Positions 11,801 to 24,154 are shown, counted from the stretch's first letter. The stretch: 64,000 nt of DNA from Haematococcus lacustris (GCA_030144725.1 JASKMD010000027.1:713033-777032), one strand, 5' to 3'. The notes: generated by a model from the letters alone, not told the origin. Translations and numbers: made by a program.

Positions 11801-12967
11801 CTGTACATGCAAGAGAGCAATGTGGGCAGGACATACCTGTTTGGCGAGCTCTGGATCGAGCGTGACCTGCATGACTTGAAGTCCATCACCACCAGCGGCA
11901 TTCCTGGAGCCCAGCTGGATGCCCACATTGCCATGCGGGTGGCCGGGCATAACGCCAGCAAGAGGCTGCTTGACCGGGCTGAGCCGGAGGCACAGCAGGA
12001 CTACAAGGCCCGCCTGAAGGATGAGCTGACACAGGAAGGGCAGCAAGCCCTGCTGCTGGGAGCGGGCAGTGCAGAGTGCCCACTGCAGAACAGCCCGGGT
12101 GCCATGATGAGGGGCTGCATGAAGGCAGTCCAGGATCTGCAGAAAAGCGACGAGGCCACCCCATGGCGGCCATGGCACGTCAAGCAGGTGTTCGGTGAGG
12201 CCCTAAATGCAAGGGAGGCAGAGGAGGAGGCCAAGGAGGCTCCACGGGTCGCTGCACCCCCGTATCCAGTGCGGTACTACCAGCGAGCAGACTGCAATGG
12301 CACCATTGTGTTCAGCAGTGTGTACAAACGCCCCTCAACCCGCAACAACACCTGGGTCAGCATCCCGTTCAGGCTCGATGACGACAAGTGGGCCATTTGG
12401 GCTGGCCATGTGCAGTTCTGGGTTCGTTTGGAGCACCCCAAGCTGCCTGGGGTGTTCCTACGCCTAGCAGTCAGCCGCATCTACTTGACCCGCCTTACAT
12501 CCCACCCCTCATGTTTGGCAGCAACTGGTCAGGCTGTTCCCAGGCCACAGCAAGCAGCAGGAGCTGGAGCAGCGGCTAACGCAGGAGGTCAGGGGGGGGG
12601 AGAGCCACCAGGAGACGGAGATGCAGAAGGGGTTGCTGGGCCCAGCGGTATAGGTGGGCCACAGCAGCACAGGTCAGCAAAGCGTGGGGTGGAGCAGGCA
12701 GCAGCGGAGGCAGCCACCACAGGTGGCACCAGGAAGTCCCAGAGGCTTGCAGCCGGTGCATCACAGCGGCAGGCTGACCCCCTTCCACCTGTTCAGGACC
12801 GCCCGCAGCAGTCAGCCATGGGCAGCATGCACCAGGGCTATGGAGATGAGCATTGGTATATGTTTGATGCCACCAAGATCTTCACAGTCTTTGTGACCAG
12901 CTTTGAGGACGGGGAAGGCTACGGCCGTATGTTCTTTGTGCCAGCGCACAGCCTCAGCCGCAGCTAG
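8813..12967 (+). pseudogene. 5'-truncated transposase, copy 2
   Basis: It starts inside exon 2, so the ATG, the zinc finger and the first part of the acidic region are missing. The remaining exons are copy 1 plus 5462 bp, with the same splice sites and no frame break seen to the stop at 12967. One substitution in exon 9 changes the second Leu of GNLLPEP to Ser. The DDE core could be translated only from a fused upstream message or an internal ATG, so I treat it as a pseudogene. Confidence 0.75.
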
Positions 12968-13136
12968 TCATACATCAATCACGGTACTGCACCTAGTAAG
13001 AACGGATGACAGAATAGATGCTCGTAATGCTGTTCCTGTTCTGTGGTTGCCGGGGCTGCGTCACTGTCATGTTGCTGCTGCAGCCATTGTCACACCATCA
13101 GCAACTAGTGATAGAATGCCTTAGCTACCTAGCGGT

Positions 13137-14036
13137 GAGACCTGTATGACCCTGTAGACGAGTGTCGTAGGACCCTGTAGGCGTGCGGCAGAACCCTGTA
13201 GACGTGGGTCACAGGACCCTGTAGCCGTGCGGCAGAACCCTGTAGACGTGTGTCGCAGGACCCTGTAGGCGTGCGGCAGAACCCTGCAGAAGTGTGTCAT
13301 AGGACCCTGTAGGCGTGCGGCAGAACCCTGTAGACATGTGTCGCAGGACCCTGTAGCCGTGCGGCAGAACCCTGTAGACGTGGGTCGCACAACCCTGTAG
13401 GCGTGCGGCAGAACCCTGTAGACAAACGTTGCAGGACCCTGTAGGCGTGCGGCAGGACCCTGTAGACATGTGTCGCAGGACCCTGTAGCCGTGCGGCAGA
13501 ACCCTGTAGACGTGGGTCGCACAACCCTGTAGGCGTGCGGCAGAACCCTGTAAACAAATGTCGTAGGACCCTGTAGGCGTGCGGCAGAACCCTGTAGACG
13601 TGTGTCGCAGGACCCTGTAGGCATGCGGCAGGACCCTGTGGACAAACGTCGCAGGACCCTGTAGGCGTGCGGCAGAACCCTGTAGCCTAATGTAGCAGGA
13701 CCCTGTAGCCGTGCGGCAGAACCCTGTAGCCAAACGTCGCAGGACCCTGTAGGCGTGCGGCAGAACCCTGTGGCCTAATGTAGCAGGACCCTGTAGGCGT
13801 GCGGCAGAACCCTGTAGACGTGGGTCGCACAACCCTGTAGGCGTGCGGCAGGACCCTGTAGACATACGTCGCAGGACCCTGTAGGCGTGCGGCAGGACCC
13901 TGTAGACTAATGTCGTACGACCCTGTAGCCGTGCGGCAGAACCCTGTAGCCTAATGTCGCAGGACCCTGTAGCCGTGCGGCAGAACCCTGTGGCCTAGGA
14001 CCCTGTACAGGGTCGGTAGGACCCTGTACAGGGTTA
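13137..14036. repeat. 44-bp-dimer minisatellite and palindromes, copy 2
   Basis: Same repeat as 7675-8661 but two dimers shorter, ending in the same GACCCTGTACAGGGTC pair (13998-14034). Confidence 0.9.
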
Positions 14037-17000
14037 GGTAACTTTTCAAATAGTTATAACATCGCAACAACTTGGAGTTTTTCAATGATTACAACGGCGA
14101 TGAGTCGGCCTTTCCTGGGGCTATCTGCAGTATGCCTCCCGGGAGGAAATGACGTAGGCGACTTCCGGCCTTAATCGGCGCGAGTGGAGACAGAGAAGAG
14201 GGGGGTGTAGGAGGAAGGGGAGGAGTCGACGGAGGAGGGGACGGAGGTGGTAGTGATGACAGTGGGAGTGAAGACAGTGATGAGGAAGGGGAAGGGTATC
14301 CAGGAGGTCCCGGGGGTCCAGGAGGTCCAGCAGGTCCAGGAGGTCCAGGAGGTCCAGGAGGTCCGGGGGGTCCAGAGGGGGATGAAGGAGGGGGGGATGG
14401 CGCCAGGGCACGTCGAAGCAAGGTGTTCAAGCTAGATGCCAACCTTCACCAACCCGTGTTCAGGTACTTAGAAATAACAGATATTAGTATCACAAGCAGT
14501 GAGTTGTTCAATATAGTAGTTGCTTGTCATTGTGCATGCCATTACAGGAACTGCCCCTTGACAGGCAAGGACCTGTTGGACAGGCTGAGCCAGCTTTTGG
14601 ACATGAGGCTGACCAAGGAGCAGATGAAGGGGGTGTTGAAGCTGATCCGTGCGCTACTTGCAAACCAGCCTGATCTCAACCTCATCACTAGCTTCTACCA
14701 GCTGATGAGTTTGCAGGGCGTCCAGCACGCAAATGAGTACGAGGTGCATGTGTGCAACGCGGGCAAGGACAACAAGGCCAACAACAAGTACTGCCCAGGC
14801 TTCACCTACCCGAAGATACGACGGTGAGATCAGGGGAAAGGGTGTGGATTAGGCTATGCATGCATGGCGCATTACACATGGTGTTTGTTGGGGTCAAGGT
14901 TGCCTTCATGTGCATGCATGCATAGGTCTGAGTGGCTCGCCCACCAGGATGACAAGTGCGACTACTGTGAGACGCCTCGCTTCCATGTGAACAAGAAAAA
15001 AGGTGAAACATATCTACATGGGCATGGTGAAGCTCTATTGACACTTGTACAGGTATACATGGGTTGTATGCTGCCCCTTGCTTGGTTACAGGGAGCCCAC
15101 AGGAGTTCACCTTGAGGCCTCGGTGGAGCATGTCTCTGTTCGGCTGGGACACAGTGGTGAAGAACATCATGGAGCGCAAGGACGTGATGACCTGGTTTAG
15201 GCGAGCTCGGGGCGTGGACCCACCTGCTGGCTCTTTCCGGGCAAGTGAGTAGGCATGGGTTGACCATGGCATAGAATTGACCGCATAGCCAGGTGATTAG
15301 AACAGAGGCATGCATAATGTCATGATGTTGTTGTTTGGCAGGCCCTGCATGGCGAGAGATGCAGCCCAAGCTACCAGAGGTTGTGGCCACCTCCCCCAAC
15401 ACAGCCCACTTCATGATTGGGGTTGACTGGATGACCATGGGCAAGAACGGCACCTGGTCAGTGGGTGTGATTCTGTTGAGGCTGCTGGATGTGCCGGCTG
15501 AGGTGTGCGGCAAGCGGGCGTGCAGCTCAGTGCTGGCCGTCATCAACGGAGGAAAGCACCAGTCTCACCTGACAGGCTACATGAAGGCCATCTGCCAGGA
15601 AGTCAGCAAGCACATCGAGGGCCCGGGTGACCTGGGTGTGATAGTGGAGCCACACCCAGGCCCAGGTGTTGATGGTGTGGCTCCCGCCCGTGTTGAGCCT
15701 GTCCGCATCCATGGAGTCCCAGTGGTATCGATCGCTGATACCCCAGCCACGTGAGTGAGACAAAGGCCAACAGCTTGCACCTACAAATGATTCCACCACC
15801 TCCCAGTCCAGTCTATCCCAATACAACTTGTACCCTTCCATGTACCACCCACAAACATATTACAACCATTGAGGAATGAATTGCGTGATTGTGTGCATGT
15901 AGAGCCACTTTGACCAGGGGCATGGGCCACAGCGCCCTGAAGATGTGCTACAACTGCAACATCAGCAAGCCCCCCAACCCCCCTACAGAGAAGGCGCCCC
16001 TTGGCTACGACTCGCCAACGCTGCAGACCCTACCAGGCTCCAACCGGGAGGTATGGAACACTTGACACACACATCAGCATGTGCTATTGAAATCAGACAC
16101 AAGGATCACTTGGCACACACCATCCTTGCTTGCGGTGGCGGACTGCAGGAGTATGTGCTCATCTATGACGTGCGCATGAAGTTCACCCACGAGCAGATCA
16201 TGAGCCGTGGTGCCCCCTTCATCCATGGGTGGTCCCAAGGCGAACCTAGGGTGGTGGGCTGCCACGCCCAGCCCCTCCTGCCCCTGCTGCTGAAACACCT
16301 GGACGCCCGGTTGGCCCACCTGGTGCCTGTGTACCACAGCTTCATGTATGGCTTGCTCAAGCACCAGCTGGAGTGGTTCATGAGTGCAGATGGCCTTCAC
16401 ATTGATGTGAGGCGTGAGATATTGAAGCGTGGAGCAGCCATTCAATCCCCATCTGACTTGGGACGGGACCTGGGAGACCTTGCCAACCGCACGTAAGCCA
16501 TAATCATGTTGTGCAGTATGTCATAATCATATCACAACTGAATGGCAAGGATGATGACAATGCAAGGTGCATGTCATGACACGCTTATGATTGCCCTGGT
16601 GCTGCAATGCCCATGTCATCATGCAGTGGATGCGCATGGAGGACTACAAGCACTGGTATGTGCACTTCTCACCCATCGTGTTGCGGGGCAACCTTTTGCC
16701 AGAGCCCTACCGTGGGTTGTGGACAGCCTTGGAGGGCGCTATGCTGCACTACTTGACACCAGGTAAATAACAAACAAGCATCTACAGGCACGGTCCCATG
16801 ATGACTAACATATACCTAACAATCCCCCGGTGCATGATGACTAACATATACCTAACAATGAGGATTTGTCTGCCCAATTCAGGCTCGGAGAACAGCGCCA
16901 CACCTGCGGGGATGGCGGCAGGCTATGCACATCTGAAGACCTATGCAGCCAGGTTGGAGCGCTGCCGCCGTGATCCTCTGCTTCCAGCTGCGCATGGCGA

Positions 17001-17521
17001 CAACAAGGACAAGCTGTCTGTGCCTACTGACCAAGTCTGCCCAAACCTCCACACAACGGCCTGCAGGTGAGAGTTTTAACAGTAACATGCAGGCCAACCT
17101 TACCAATCAACAATGCATGCATCTGCAGGCAGACCATGCATCAACATGATATCATGGCTGTGGTGTGCACAGGCTGTACATGCAAGAGAGCAATGTGGGC
17201 AGGACATACCTGTTTGGCGAGCTCTGGATCGAGCGTGACCTGCATGAGTTGAAGTCCATCACCACCAGCGGCATTCCTGGAGCCCAGCTGGATGCCCACA
17301 TTGCCATGCGGGTGGCCGGGCATAACGCCAGCAAGAGGCTGCTTGACCGGGCTGAGCCGGAGGCACAGCAGGACTACAAGGCCCGCCTGAAGGATGAGCT
17401 GACACAGGAAGGGCAGCAAGCCCTGCTGCTGGGAGCGGGCAGTGCAGAGTGCCCACTGCAGAACAGCCCGGGTGCCATGATGAGGGGCTGCATGAAGGCA
17501 GTCCAGGATCTGCAGAAAAGC

Positions 17522-17526
17522 GACGA
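17522..17526. other. Target-site duplication GACGA (left)
   Basis: GACGA at 17522-17526 is repeated at 23171-23175 directly after the 3' LTR. Copies 1 and 2 of the transposase have a single GACGA at this point, confirming a 5-bp duplication. Confidence 0.95.
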
Positions 17527-17753
17527 TGCAACGGTTTGCATGCATGCTTGTCCATGCAGCCCGGCAGCGGTGGTATTTTTACATGTCATGCACGGTTTAG
17601 ATATCATCTGTTTTCTGCATGGAACCTTCTAGATATGTGAGACGGTGTGAGCTACCCTGTTATAAGCACAGAACAGTTGTTTATGGACATTCCGTGTAAG
17701 ACGCAAGTGCGTGTCACCGCTCTCCCGGATTCCTGTGGCTTCTCCCCGTTACA
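17527..17753 (+). repeat. 5' LTR (227 bp)
   Basis: Starts TGCAACGG and ends CCGTTACA. No difference from 22944-23170 found by eye. It should hold promoter and polyadenylation signals; I see no clear TATA box. Confidence 0.95.
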
Positions 17754-17756
17754 TAT

Positions 17757-17774
17757 TGGTGCCCTCAATCGGGA
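17757..17774 (+). other. Primer-binding site candidate
   Basis: TGGTGCCCTCAATCGGGA begins three bases after the LTR. The leading TGG complements a tRNA CCA end. I cannot assign the tRNA. Confidence 0.65.
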
Positions 17775-17807
17775 CAAACCGCCTTAACTACGGAGACTAG
17801 AGACTTG

Positions 17808-18728
17808 ATGGAGGAACTATCGCCCATTGCGTATCAAGTCTCCGAGCTCATGCGCCAAGTCGGCGAGCTCACTCTTTTGACCGGCAGCCTGCGGCAGCAA
17901 TTCGAGCACTTCGTCACAACGCAGCCCGTTGCTACCCCCGCTTCAACACCTCTAGAACTTTCTGGACAGTCCGCCCCTCCCGCCCCTCCCGCAGCCACCT
18001 CCGTTCCGCTACCTTTTCGGCCCCCTCCACCACCGTCCTTCTGTGGGACCCCCAACGCGGACGCGGGTCAATGGCTGTGGCGCATCGACAACCATTTTGA
18101 CCTTTTCGCCATGCCTGCCCAACAACGGCTGTTGGCTGTTGCTTCCTACCTCGACGGCGCTGCCCTCACCTGGTACCGCAGCCTGCTGTCCAGCCAGGCC
18201 CTCAGCTCTTGGGACAGTTTCAAAGCCAATTTCACGCGCCAGTTTACTCCTGTGAACCAGCAGCGGCATGCAAGGGATCAGCTGGCAGCCTGCCATCAGA
18301 TCACATCAGCCCGGCAATACATCATGGAGTTCAGCAATCATTGCCTCCTCATCTCTGACTTGTCTCCTGCTGAGAAACTGGATCGTTTCCTTAGAGGTCT
18401 CAAGCCGGCTGTGAGGCGGGAGTTGGAGCTGAGGGAGCCTACCTCTTTTGAGGAGGCTGCCGCCATGGCTGACCGCGTTGATGCTATCACCTTTGGCAGC
18501 CGCCCACGCCTCCTCAAGCTCCCAGAATCTCAACCAGTGGCTGCCATGGAGCTTGATGCCCTGCAGATCAGCAAGGGCCCCCGCTTATCAGCGGCTGAGC
18601 GCCAACAATTGCGTGATTTGGGAGCTTGCTTCTATTGCCGCAAGCCTGGCCACCTAATGAAGGACTGTCCCAACAAGCCACCACGCCCAAACGACGTTGG
18701 GGGCGTGCGGGAGGCAGCCCGCCGCTGA
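17808..18728 (+). CDS. gag: Gag polyprotein of the chromovirus
   Basis: 306 codons from the ATG at 17808. A helical N-terminus ([15 protein letters not shown]) and a Pro/Ala-rich linker lead into a retrotransposon capsid domain ([14 protein letters not shown] to about the [11 protein letters not shown] motif). One CCHC zinc knuckle, [14 protein letters not shown], sits at residues about 274-287 near the C-terminus. The protein forms the particle and packages RNA. Its last codons overlap pol, and the stop at 18726-18728 lies within the predicted frameshift hairpin. Confidence 0.95.
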   Translation: MEELSPIAYQVSELMRQVGELTLLTGSLRQQFEHFVTTQPVATPASTPLELSGQSAPPAPPAATSVPLPFRPPPPPSFCGTPNADAGQWLWRIDNHFDLFAMPAQQRLLAVASYLDGAALTWYRSLLSSQALSSWDSFKANFTRQFTPVNQQRHARDQLAACHQITSARQYIMEFSNHCLLISDLSPAEKLDRFLRGLKPAVRRELELREPTSFEEAAAMADRVDAITFGSRPRLLKLPESQPVAAMELDALQISKGPRLSAAERQQLRDLGACFYCRKPGHLMKDCPNKPPRPNDVGGVREAARR

Positions 18729-21700
18729 GCCCACCATCCCTTCTGCCACCCTCTTCCTTAACTCCTCGCTTTGAGCTGGCTCCTCGTGTTCCCTACCACC
18801 TACCTCAACTCCCCGCTCCTCTTCCTCGGCCTCCTCCCCTTCGTCCTCCTCCACCTCCTCTTCCTCGGGCTCCTTCTCCCCGGCCTCTTCCCCCTCCTCT
18901 TCGGCCTCTTCTCCGTGCCCCCTACTGGCTACCCACACTCCCTCTTCCTCCTACACCACAACCCTCTCTTCCCTCTCCACGTTTCCGTGCCCCGCTCTTC
19001 TGCCTTACTGCGCCCTGCCAGGCCCGCGGTGCTAAGTGCCCTCCACGCAGCCCCCTTCCTCAGCAGTCAGCTCAGCCCATGGGCAGCTCCAAGTCTCCGG
19101 GACAGCCTACTCTGGCTGTAGAGTCCTCCCCATGCCCATCCGCACCTGTGGGCAGTGGTACTCCGTGTCACTCCTCGTCGCCTAGCCTGTCAGAGCCCCT
19201 AGTCATGTCGTCGCTCTCCGTGGACTCCAAGCCTTTCATCCTCCATGGAACCTTCTCTGGACACCGTGCTCGTTTCCTGCTGGACAGTGGTGCCACGGGC
19301 AACATTGTCAGCAGCCGCTTCTTGCAGCAAGCCGGCCTGCGCATGGCGGGCAAAGCTGCTCCTGGCCGTCTGCTCCTTCCTGGGCCCTCCCCTTCCTACC
19401 TTCCCACCTACGAGCTTTCCCACTGCACGGTACACCTCTCTACCTACCATGATCGGGTGCCTTTCGTTATGGCTGATATCAGCAACGCCGACTACGATGT
19501 GGTGTTGGGCAAGCCATGGCTCACAGCGAAGAACCCTGATATTGACTGGCCTCTCGAGCGCATCACTCTCCGCCATGCCGGGGTCGTACACACCCTAGCT
19601 GCTCCACCTTCTCCTGCCCCCAACCCCTCAGCCTCCCAGCTGTTGTCACCTGCGCGCTTCCGCAAAGCCGCCCGCAAGGACGCCGTATTCGTGGCAGTTC
19701 TCACGGACTCAAGTCCTCCCCTTTCACCCTCTCCAGCTGTGCCCTCCTCCCACACTTCAACCTCAACCTCCCCGCCACCTGCTCAACCACAGTGGCCCCC
19801 TTCTCTTCCCCCAAGCGCTACCGCCCTACTATCTGAGCACATCGAGGTCTTTCCCAAGGAGCTTCCATCCGTGCATGATCTACCACATCGCTCTGTTGAT
19901 CATGTGATCCAGCTAGAATCCGGCACCCCTCCCAACCGCCCTGTCTATCGCATGTCTCAAGAGGAGCTAGACGAGCTCAAGCGGCAACTGGACGAACTCC
20001 TAGCCAAGGGCTACATCAGGCCATCCACGTCACCTTTTGGCTCTGCAGTCCTCTTTGTGCGCAAGAAAGACGGGAGCCTGCGCTTGTGCGTAGACTACCG
20101 GGCCCTAAACCAGCTGACCATCAAGAATCGCTATCCCCTTCCCCGCATTGACGACCTCCTGGACCAGCTGGCTGGTGCTAGAGTCTTTTCCAAGATTGAC
20201 CTCAAGTCTGGGTACCATCAGATCCGAGTGGCCGAGGCTGACATCCACAAAACAGCATTCCGTACCCGCTACGGCCACTATGAATACACCGTCATGCCAT
20301 TTGGCCTGTGCAACGCTCCCGCCACCTTTCAACGCCTCATGAACGACATCTTCCGCCCACACTTGGATCAATTTGTACTAGTCTACCTGGACGACATTCT
20401 CATTTACTCCCGGTCTGAGGCTGAGCACCTGGAGCACCTCCGCACCGTTCTAGGCCTCCTTCGCCAACACCAGCTATATGCCAACCTCTCCAAGTGCGCC
20501 TTCTTCCTTCCCTCTATGGACTTCCTGGGTCACATCATCTCGGCTGCGGGCATCCATCCTGACCCAGCTAAGATTCGTGCCATGGTTGAATGGCCGGTAC
20601 CCCGCAATCTCAACGACCTCCGCTCTTTCCTCGGCAGTGCCAATTACTATCGTCGCCACATCCACCACCATGCCCACCTCATCCTTCCCCTCACCAACCT
20701 CCTCAAGGCCGAGACACCATGGTCATGGGGCCCAGAACAACAAGAGGCTTTTGAGCGTGTCAAAGCTGCCCTAGCTAGCAACCCCGTGGTGCGCCCCCCA
20801 GACTTCCCCCGGCCTTTCACCGTGAAGACGGATGCGTCGTTGTATGCCATTGGAGCAGTGCTATCACAACGGGACGACAATGGCGCTGAGTACGTCGTGG
20901 CATATGAGTCACGCAAGCTTCAGCCCGCGGAGATCAACTACCCTACCCACGATCGCGAGCTACTCGCTGTGGTGCATGCCCTTAATCTTTGGCGTCACTA
21001 CCTTCTGGGTCGGCCTTTCACCATTGAGACGGACAACTGCCCGATCACTCACATCATGACCCAACCGCATCTCAGCGCTCGACAACTTCGTTGGACCCAA
21101 CTGCTGGCCCCTTACTCCTTTACCCTGGTGCACAAGGCTGGCAAGACACACATTGTGCCAGATGCGCTCTCCCGACGGCCTGACTACCAGTTATCAGCCC
21201 TCTCCGTTGCCACCCCGGACTCTGCCTTCTTCGCTACCTATGACCACCATGCCCCACAAGACGCCGCCTACCAAGCAGCTTTTTCTCATACTCTTTCCCA
21301 CAACCCCTCTGGCCCCTCCTCTTGGCACCTACGAGTCATAGATGGGCGCTTATATACAGCTTCTGAGCCCCCCCGCCTCTACGTCCCAGCCTCACCTCTC
21401 CGCTCCCAGTTGCTCCATGAGGCGCATGATGCAGTCACCTCGGCTCATCTAGGCCGTGCCAAAACCCTGGAACGCTTGCAGCGACACTTCTATTGGCCCC
21501 AAATGGAGCAGACAGTGCGCGAATATGTGAGGACCTGCGACCAGTGCCAACGGAACAAGGCCACCAACCAAGTTCCTCCTGGGCTGCTTCAACCTCTTCC
21601 CATTCCCAACCGCAACTGGCAACATGTCAGTATGGATTTCATCGGCCCCCTTCCTCCTACTTCTCACGGCTACGACATGATCGTTACAGTTGTGGACAAG

Positions 21701-22942
21701 TTAAGCAAGATGTTACACCTTATCCCTACCACTGCCACTGCCACCGCCCCTGACATCGCCAAGCTTTTCTTCGACCATGTTTTCAAGCACCATGGGCTAC
21801 CTGAGGCAATTGTCTCTGACAGAGATCCAAAGTTTACTTCGGACTTCTGGACATCCCTCTTTCACCTCACCGGCACTCGCCTACTCATGTCCTCTGCCTA
21901 CCATCCCCAAACAGACGGGCAATCAGAGCGCGCCAACCGGACAGTGGAGGATATGCTACGACCATACATCAACCACCACAAGACAGATTGGGACCAGCAT
22001 CTAGCCGCTGTGGAGTTTGCATACAACAGCTCTACCCATGTTGGCACAGGCTTCTCCCCTTTCTACCTCAATTACGGCCACCACCCCCGCACACCTGAGG
22101 CTTTGTTGCAGCCCCCCTCCACTCTTGTTCCCAGCCCCACTGCTGACGCCTTTGTCACCACCATGCGCTCCAACATCGACACAGCCAAGGCAGCCCTGCA
22201 GCGTGCGGTTGACAAGCAAAAGCAACAGGCGGATAAGCACCGCCGTCATCTTGAGTTCAACGTGGGTGATAAGGTGCTCCTCTCTACTGCCACCCTTAAC
22301 CTCAAGACGCCTAGCAACAGCGCCAAGCTACAACCCCGCTATGTTGGCCCCTTCAAGGTTCTGACCAAGATATCACCTGTGGCTTACAAGCTGGACCTAC
22401 CCACCACGATGAGAATCACACCCACCTTCCACATCTCCAAGCTGCGGCCGTACCTTACCACCAGCTCCTTCCCTGACCGCCATGTTGACCTGCAACCACT
22501 ACCCCAACTGGAGGACGGTGAGGAGTACTTCACCATTGAAGCCATCTTGGGACGACGCTGCAATGACTCCCAGCATGCTTTTCAATACCTTGTGAAGTGG
22601 AAGGGCTACGACGACTCGTTCAACTCGTGGGAATGGGGCCCAGCATTGGCCGAACAAGAGGACGTGGCTGCGATGATCAGAGACTACACGGCTCGCCACC
22701 ACGTACCTCCAGACAAGCCGGTAGACGACGACCCTGCATGCCAGATTTGCGCGAGCCGCGCTAGCCACCCTCCCATGTTACTTTGCGACAAGTGTGACCA
22801 AGGTTATCACATCACCTGCCTCACTCCACCTTTACGTAGTGTTCCTAAAGGAGCATGGCTATGTCATGAGTGCAGGCGGAACAGTGTGCGGAGGTCACGG
22901 CGGTTAAATGTTTCGGGGCGCAACATTTCAGGGAGGGGGTGA
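18626..22942 (+). CDS. pol: Pol polyprotein: protease, RT, RNase H, integrase, chromodomain, PHD finger
   Basis: Open from 18626 to 22942 in the -1 frame relative to gag; expressed by frameshift from 18692, giving a Gag-Pol of about 1711 residues. Numbering from 18626: Pro-rich linker (about 30-190), protease DSGAT (about 220), RT with YLDD (587-590), RNase H with KTDAS (Asp736), integrase HHCC region (about 930-985), catalytic Asp1004, Asp1065 and Glu1101 (the D35E spacing of retroviral-type integrases), a GPF/Y-like YVGPFKV segment, chromodomain (about 1300-1358; [16 protein letters not shown]), then a Cys/His PHD finger (about 1372-1416; [20 protein letters not shown]). All key residues are present and no stop interrupts it. 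The terminal PHD after the chromodomain is unusual. Confidence 0.96.
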   Translation: MLLLPQAWPPNEGLSQQATTPKRRWGRAGGSPPLSPPSLLPPSSLTPRFELAPRVPYHLPQLPAPLPRPPPLRPPPPPLPRAPSPRPLPPPLRPLLRAPYWLPTLPLPPTPQPSLPSPRFRAPLFCLTAPCQARGAKCPPRSPLPQQSAQPMGSSKSPGQPTLAVESSPCPSAPVGSGTPCHSSSPSLSEPLVMSSLSVDSKPFILHGTFSGHRARFLLDSGATGNIVSSRFLQQAGLRMAGKAAPGRLLLPGPSPSYLPTYELSHCTVHLSTYHDRVPFVMADISNADYDVVLGKPWLTAKNPDIDWPLERITLRHAGVVHTLAAPPSPAPNPSASQLLSPARFRKAARKDAVFVAVLTDSSPPLSPSPAVPSSHTSTSTSPPPAQPQWPPSLPPSATALLSEHIEVFPKELPSVHDLPHRSVDHVIQLESGTPPNRPVYRMSQEELDELKRQLDELLAKGYIRPSTSPFGSAVLFVRKKDGSLRLCVDYRALNQLTIKNRYPLPRIDDLLDQLAGARVFSKIDLKSGYHQIRVAEADIHKTAFRTRYGHYEYTVMPFGLCNAPATFQRLMNDIFRPHLDQFVLVYLDDILIYSRSEAEHLEHLRTVLGLLRQHQLYANLSKCAFFLPSMDFLGHIISAAGIHPDPAKIRAMVEWPVPRNLNDLRSFLGSANYYRRHIHHHAHLILPLTNLLKAETPWSWGPEQQEAFERVKAALASNPVVRPPDFPRPFTVKTDASLYAIGAVLSQRDDNGAEYVVAYESRKLQPAEINYPTHDRELLAVVHALNLWRHYLLGRPFTIETDNCPITHIMTQPHLSARQLRWTQLLAPYSFTLVHKAGKTHIVPDALSRRPDYQLSALSVATPDSAFFATYDHHAPQDAAYQAAFSHTLSHNPSGPSSWHLRVIDGRLYTASEPPRLYVPASPLRSQLLHEAHDAVTSAHLGRAKTLERLQRHFYWPQMEQTVREYVRTCDQCQRNKATNQVPPGLLQPLPIPNRNWQHVSMDFIGPLPPTSHGYDMIVTVVDKLSKMLHLIPTTATATAPDIAKLFFDHVFKHHGLPEAIVSDRDPKFTSDFWTSLFHLTGTRLLMSSAYHPQTDGQSERANRTVEDMLRPYINHHKTDWDQHLAAVEFAYNSSTHVGTGFSPFYLNYGHHPRTPEALLQPPSTLVPSPTADAFVTTMRSNIDTAKAALQRAVDKQKQQADKHRRHLEFNVGDKVLLSTATLNLKTPSNSAKLQPRYVGPFKVLTKISPVAYKLDLPTTMRITPTFHISKLRPYLTTSSFPDRHVDLQPLPQLEDGEEYFTIEAILGRRCNDSQHAFQYLVKWKGYDDSFNSWEWGPALAEQEDVAAMIRDYTARHHVPPDKPVDDDPACQICASRASHPPMLLCDKCDQGYHITCLTPPLRSVPKGAWLCHECRRNSVRRSRRLNVSGRNISGRG
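18686..18726 (+). promoter_or_regulatory. -1 programmed frameshift signal between gag and pol
   Basis: The heptamer CCCAAAC at 18686-18692 is in the correct X XXY YYZ phase of gag (C CCA AAC). Slippage by -1 gives Pro-Lys and enters the pol frame directly. Nine to ten bases later a GC stem can form: 18702-18705 plus 18707-18711 pairs with 18718-18722 plus 18723-18726, with one bulged T and loop AGGCAG. Heptamer plus spaced stem is the classic -1 signal. Function is inferred. Confidence 0.75.
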
Positions 22943-22943
22943 A
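22930..22943 (+). other. Polypurine tract
   Basis: AGGGAGGGGGTGAA lies immediately 5' of the 3' LTR and overlaps the pol stop codon. This is the expected plus-strand primer. Confidence 0.85.
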
Positions 22944-23170
22944 TGCAACGGTTTGCATGCATGCTTGTCCATGCAGCCCGGCAGCGGTGGTATTTTTACA
23001 TGTCATGCACGGTTTAGATATCATCTGTTTTCTGCATGGAACCTTCTAGATATGTGAGACGGTGTGAGCTACCCTGTTATAAGCACAGAACAGTTGTTTA
23101 TGGACATTCCGTGTAAGACGCAAGTGCGTGTCACCGCTCTCCCGGATTCCTGTGGCTTCTCCCCGTTACA
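22944..23170 (+). repeat. 3' LTR (227 bp)
   Basis: Matches 17527-17753 over its full length and is followed by the second GACGA (23171-23175). Confidence 0.95.
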
Positions 23171-24154
23171 GACGAGGCCACCCCATGGCGGCCATGGCAC
23201 GTCAAGCAGGTGTTCGGTGAGGCCCTAAATGCAAGGGAGGCAGAGGAGGAGGCCAAGGAGGCTCCACGGGTCGCTGCACCCCCGTATCCAGTGCGGTACT
23301 ACCAGCGAGCAGACTGCAATGGCACCATTGTGTTCAGCAGTGTGTACAAACGCCCCTCAACCCGCAACAACACCTGGGTCAGCATCCCGTTCAGGCTCGA
23401 TGACGACAAGTGGGCCATTTGGGCTGGCCATGTGCAGTTCTGGGTTCGTTTGGAGCACCCCAAGCTGCCTGGGGTGTTCCTACGCCTAGCAGTCAGCCGC
23501 ATCTACTTGACCCGCCCTACATCCCACCCCTCATGTTTGGCAGCAACTGGTCAGGCTGTTCCCAGGCCACAGCAAGCAGCAGGAGCTGGAGCAGCGGCTA
23601 ACGCAGGAGGTCAGGGGGGGGGAGAGCCACCAGGAGACGGAGATGCAGAAGGGGCTGCTGGGCCCAGCGGTATAGGTGGGCCACAGCAGCACAGGTCAGC
23701 AAAGCGTGGGGTGGAGCAGGCAGCAGCGGAGGCAGCCAGCACAGGTGGCACCAGGAAGTCCCAGAGGCTTGCAGCCGGTGCATCACAGCGGCAGGCTGAC
23801 CCCCATCCACCTGTTGAGGACCGCCCGCAGCAGTCAGCCATGGGCAGCATGCACCAGGGCTATGGAGATCAGCATTGGTATATGTATGATGCCACCAAGA
23901 TCTTCACAGTCTTTGTGACCAGCTTTGAGGATGGGGAGGGCTACGGCCGTATGTTCTTTGTGCCAGCGCACAGCCTCAGCCGCAGCTAGTCATACATCAA
24001 TCACGGTGCTGCACCTAGTAAGAACGGATGACAGAATAGATGCTCGTAATGATGTTCCTGTTCTGTGGTTCCCGGGGCTGCGTCACTGTCATGTTGCTGC
24101 TGCAGCCACTGTCACACCATCAGCAACTAGTGATAGAATGCCTTAGCTACCTAG

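Larger units (their letters stand above)
8813..14186 (+). repeat. Tandem unit copy 2 (5374 bp)
   Basis: Nearly identical to copy 1 from 3351 onward but 88 bp shorter, all in the minisatellite (two 44-bp dimers). It shares several substitutions with copy 3 against copy 1 in the 5' part, such as GTGAAGACAG for GAGAAGACAG. Confidence 0.92.
17527..23170 (+). mobile_element. Ty3/gypsy chromovirus (LTR retrotransposon), full length, 5644 bp
   Basis: A complete element: 227-bp LTRs (TG...CA) that I read as identical, a primer-binding site, gag, a -1 shifted pol (protease, RT, RNase H, integrase, chromodomain, PHD), a polypurine tract and a 5-bp target duplication GACGA. Domain order with integrase after RNase H is Ty3/gypsy, and the chromodomain makes it a chromovirus. 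It lies in the same orientation as the transposase exon it interrupts. Identical LTRs and open ORFs mean a very recent, possibly autonomous insertion. Confidence 0.96.
14187..23989 (+). pseudogene. 5'-truncated, frameshifted and insertion-split transposase, copy 3
   Basis: Exons match copy 2 plus 5374 bp up to exon 9, where TGGATGCGCATGG (about 16628-16640) lacks one G present in copies 1 and 2 and shifts the frame before the MEDYKHWY block. Exon 11 is cut after 17526 by the chromovirus and resumes at 23176, ending at 23989. The N-terminal exon is also missing. This copy cannot make a functional enzyme. Confidence 0.88.

Noticed and set aside
18654..18938. Acidic minus-strand ORF inside pol
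   Set aside because: Antisense shadow of the Pro-rich Gag-Pol linker.
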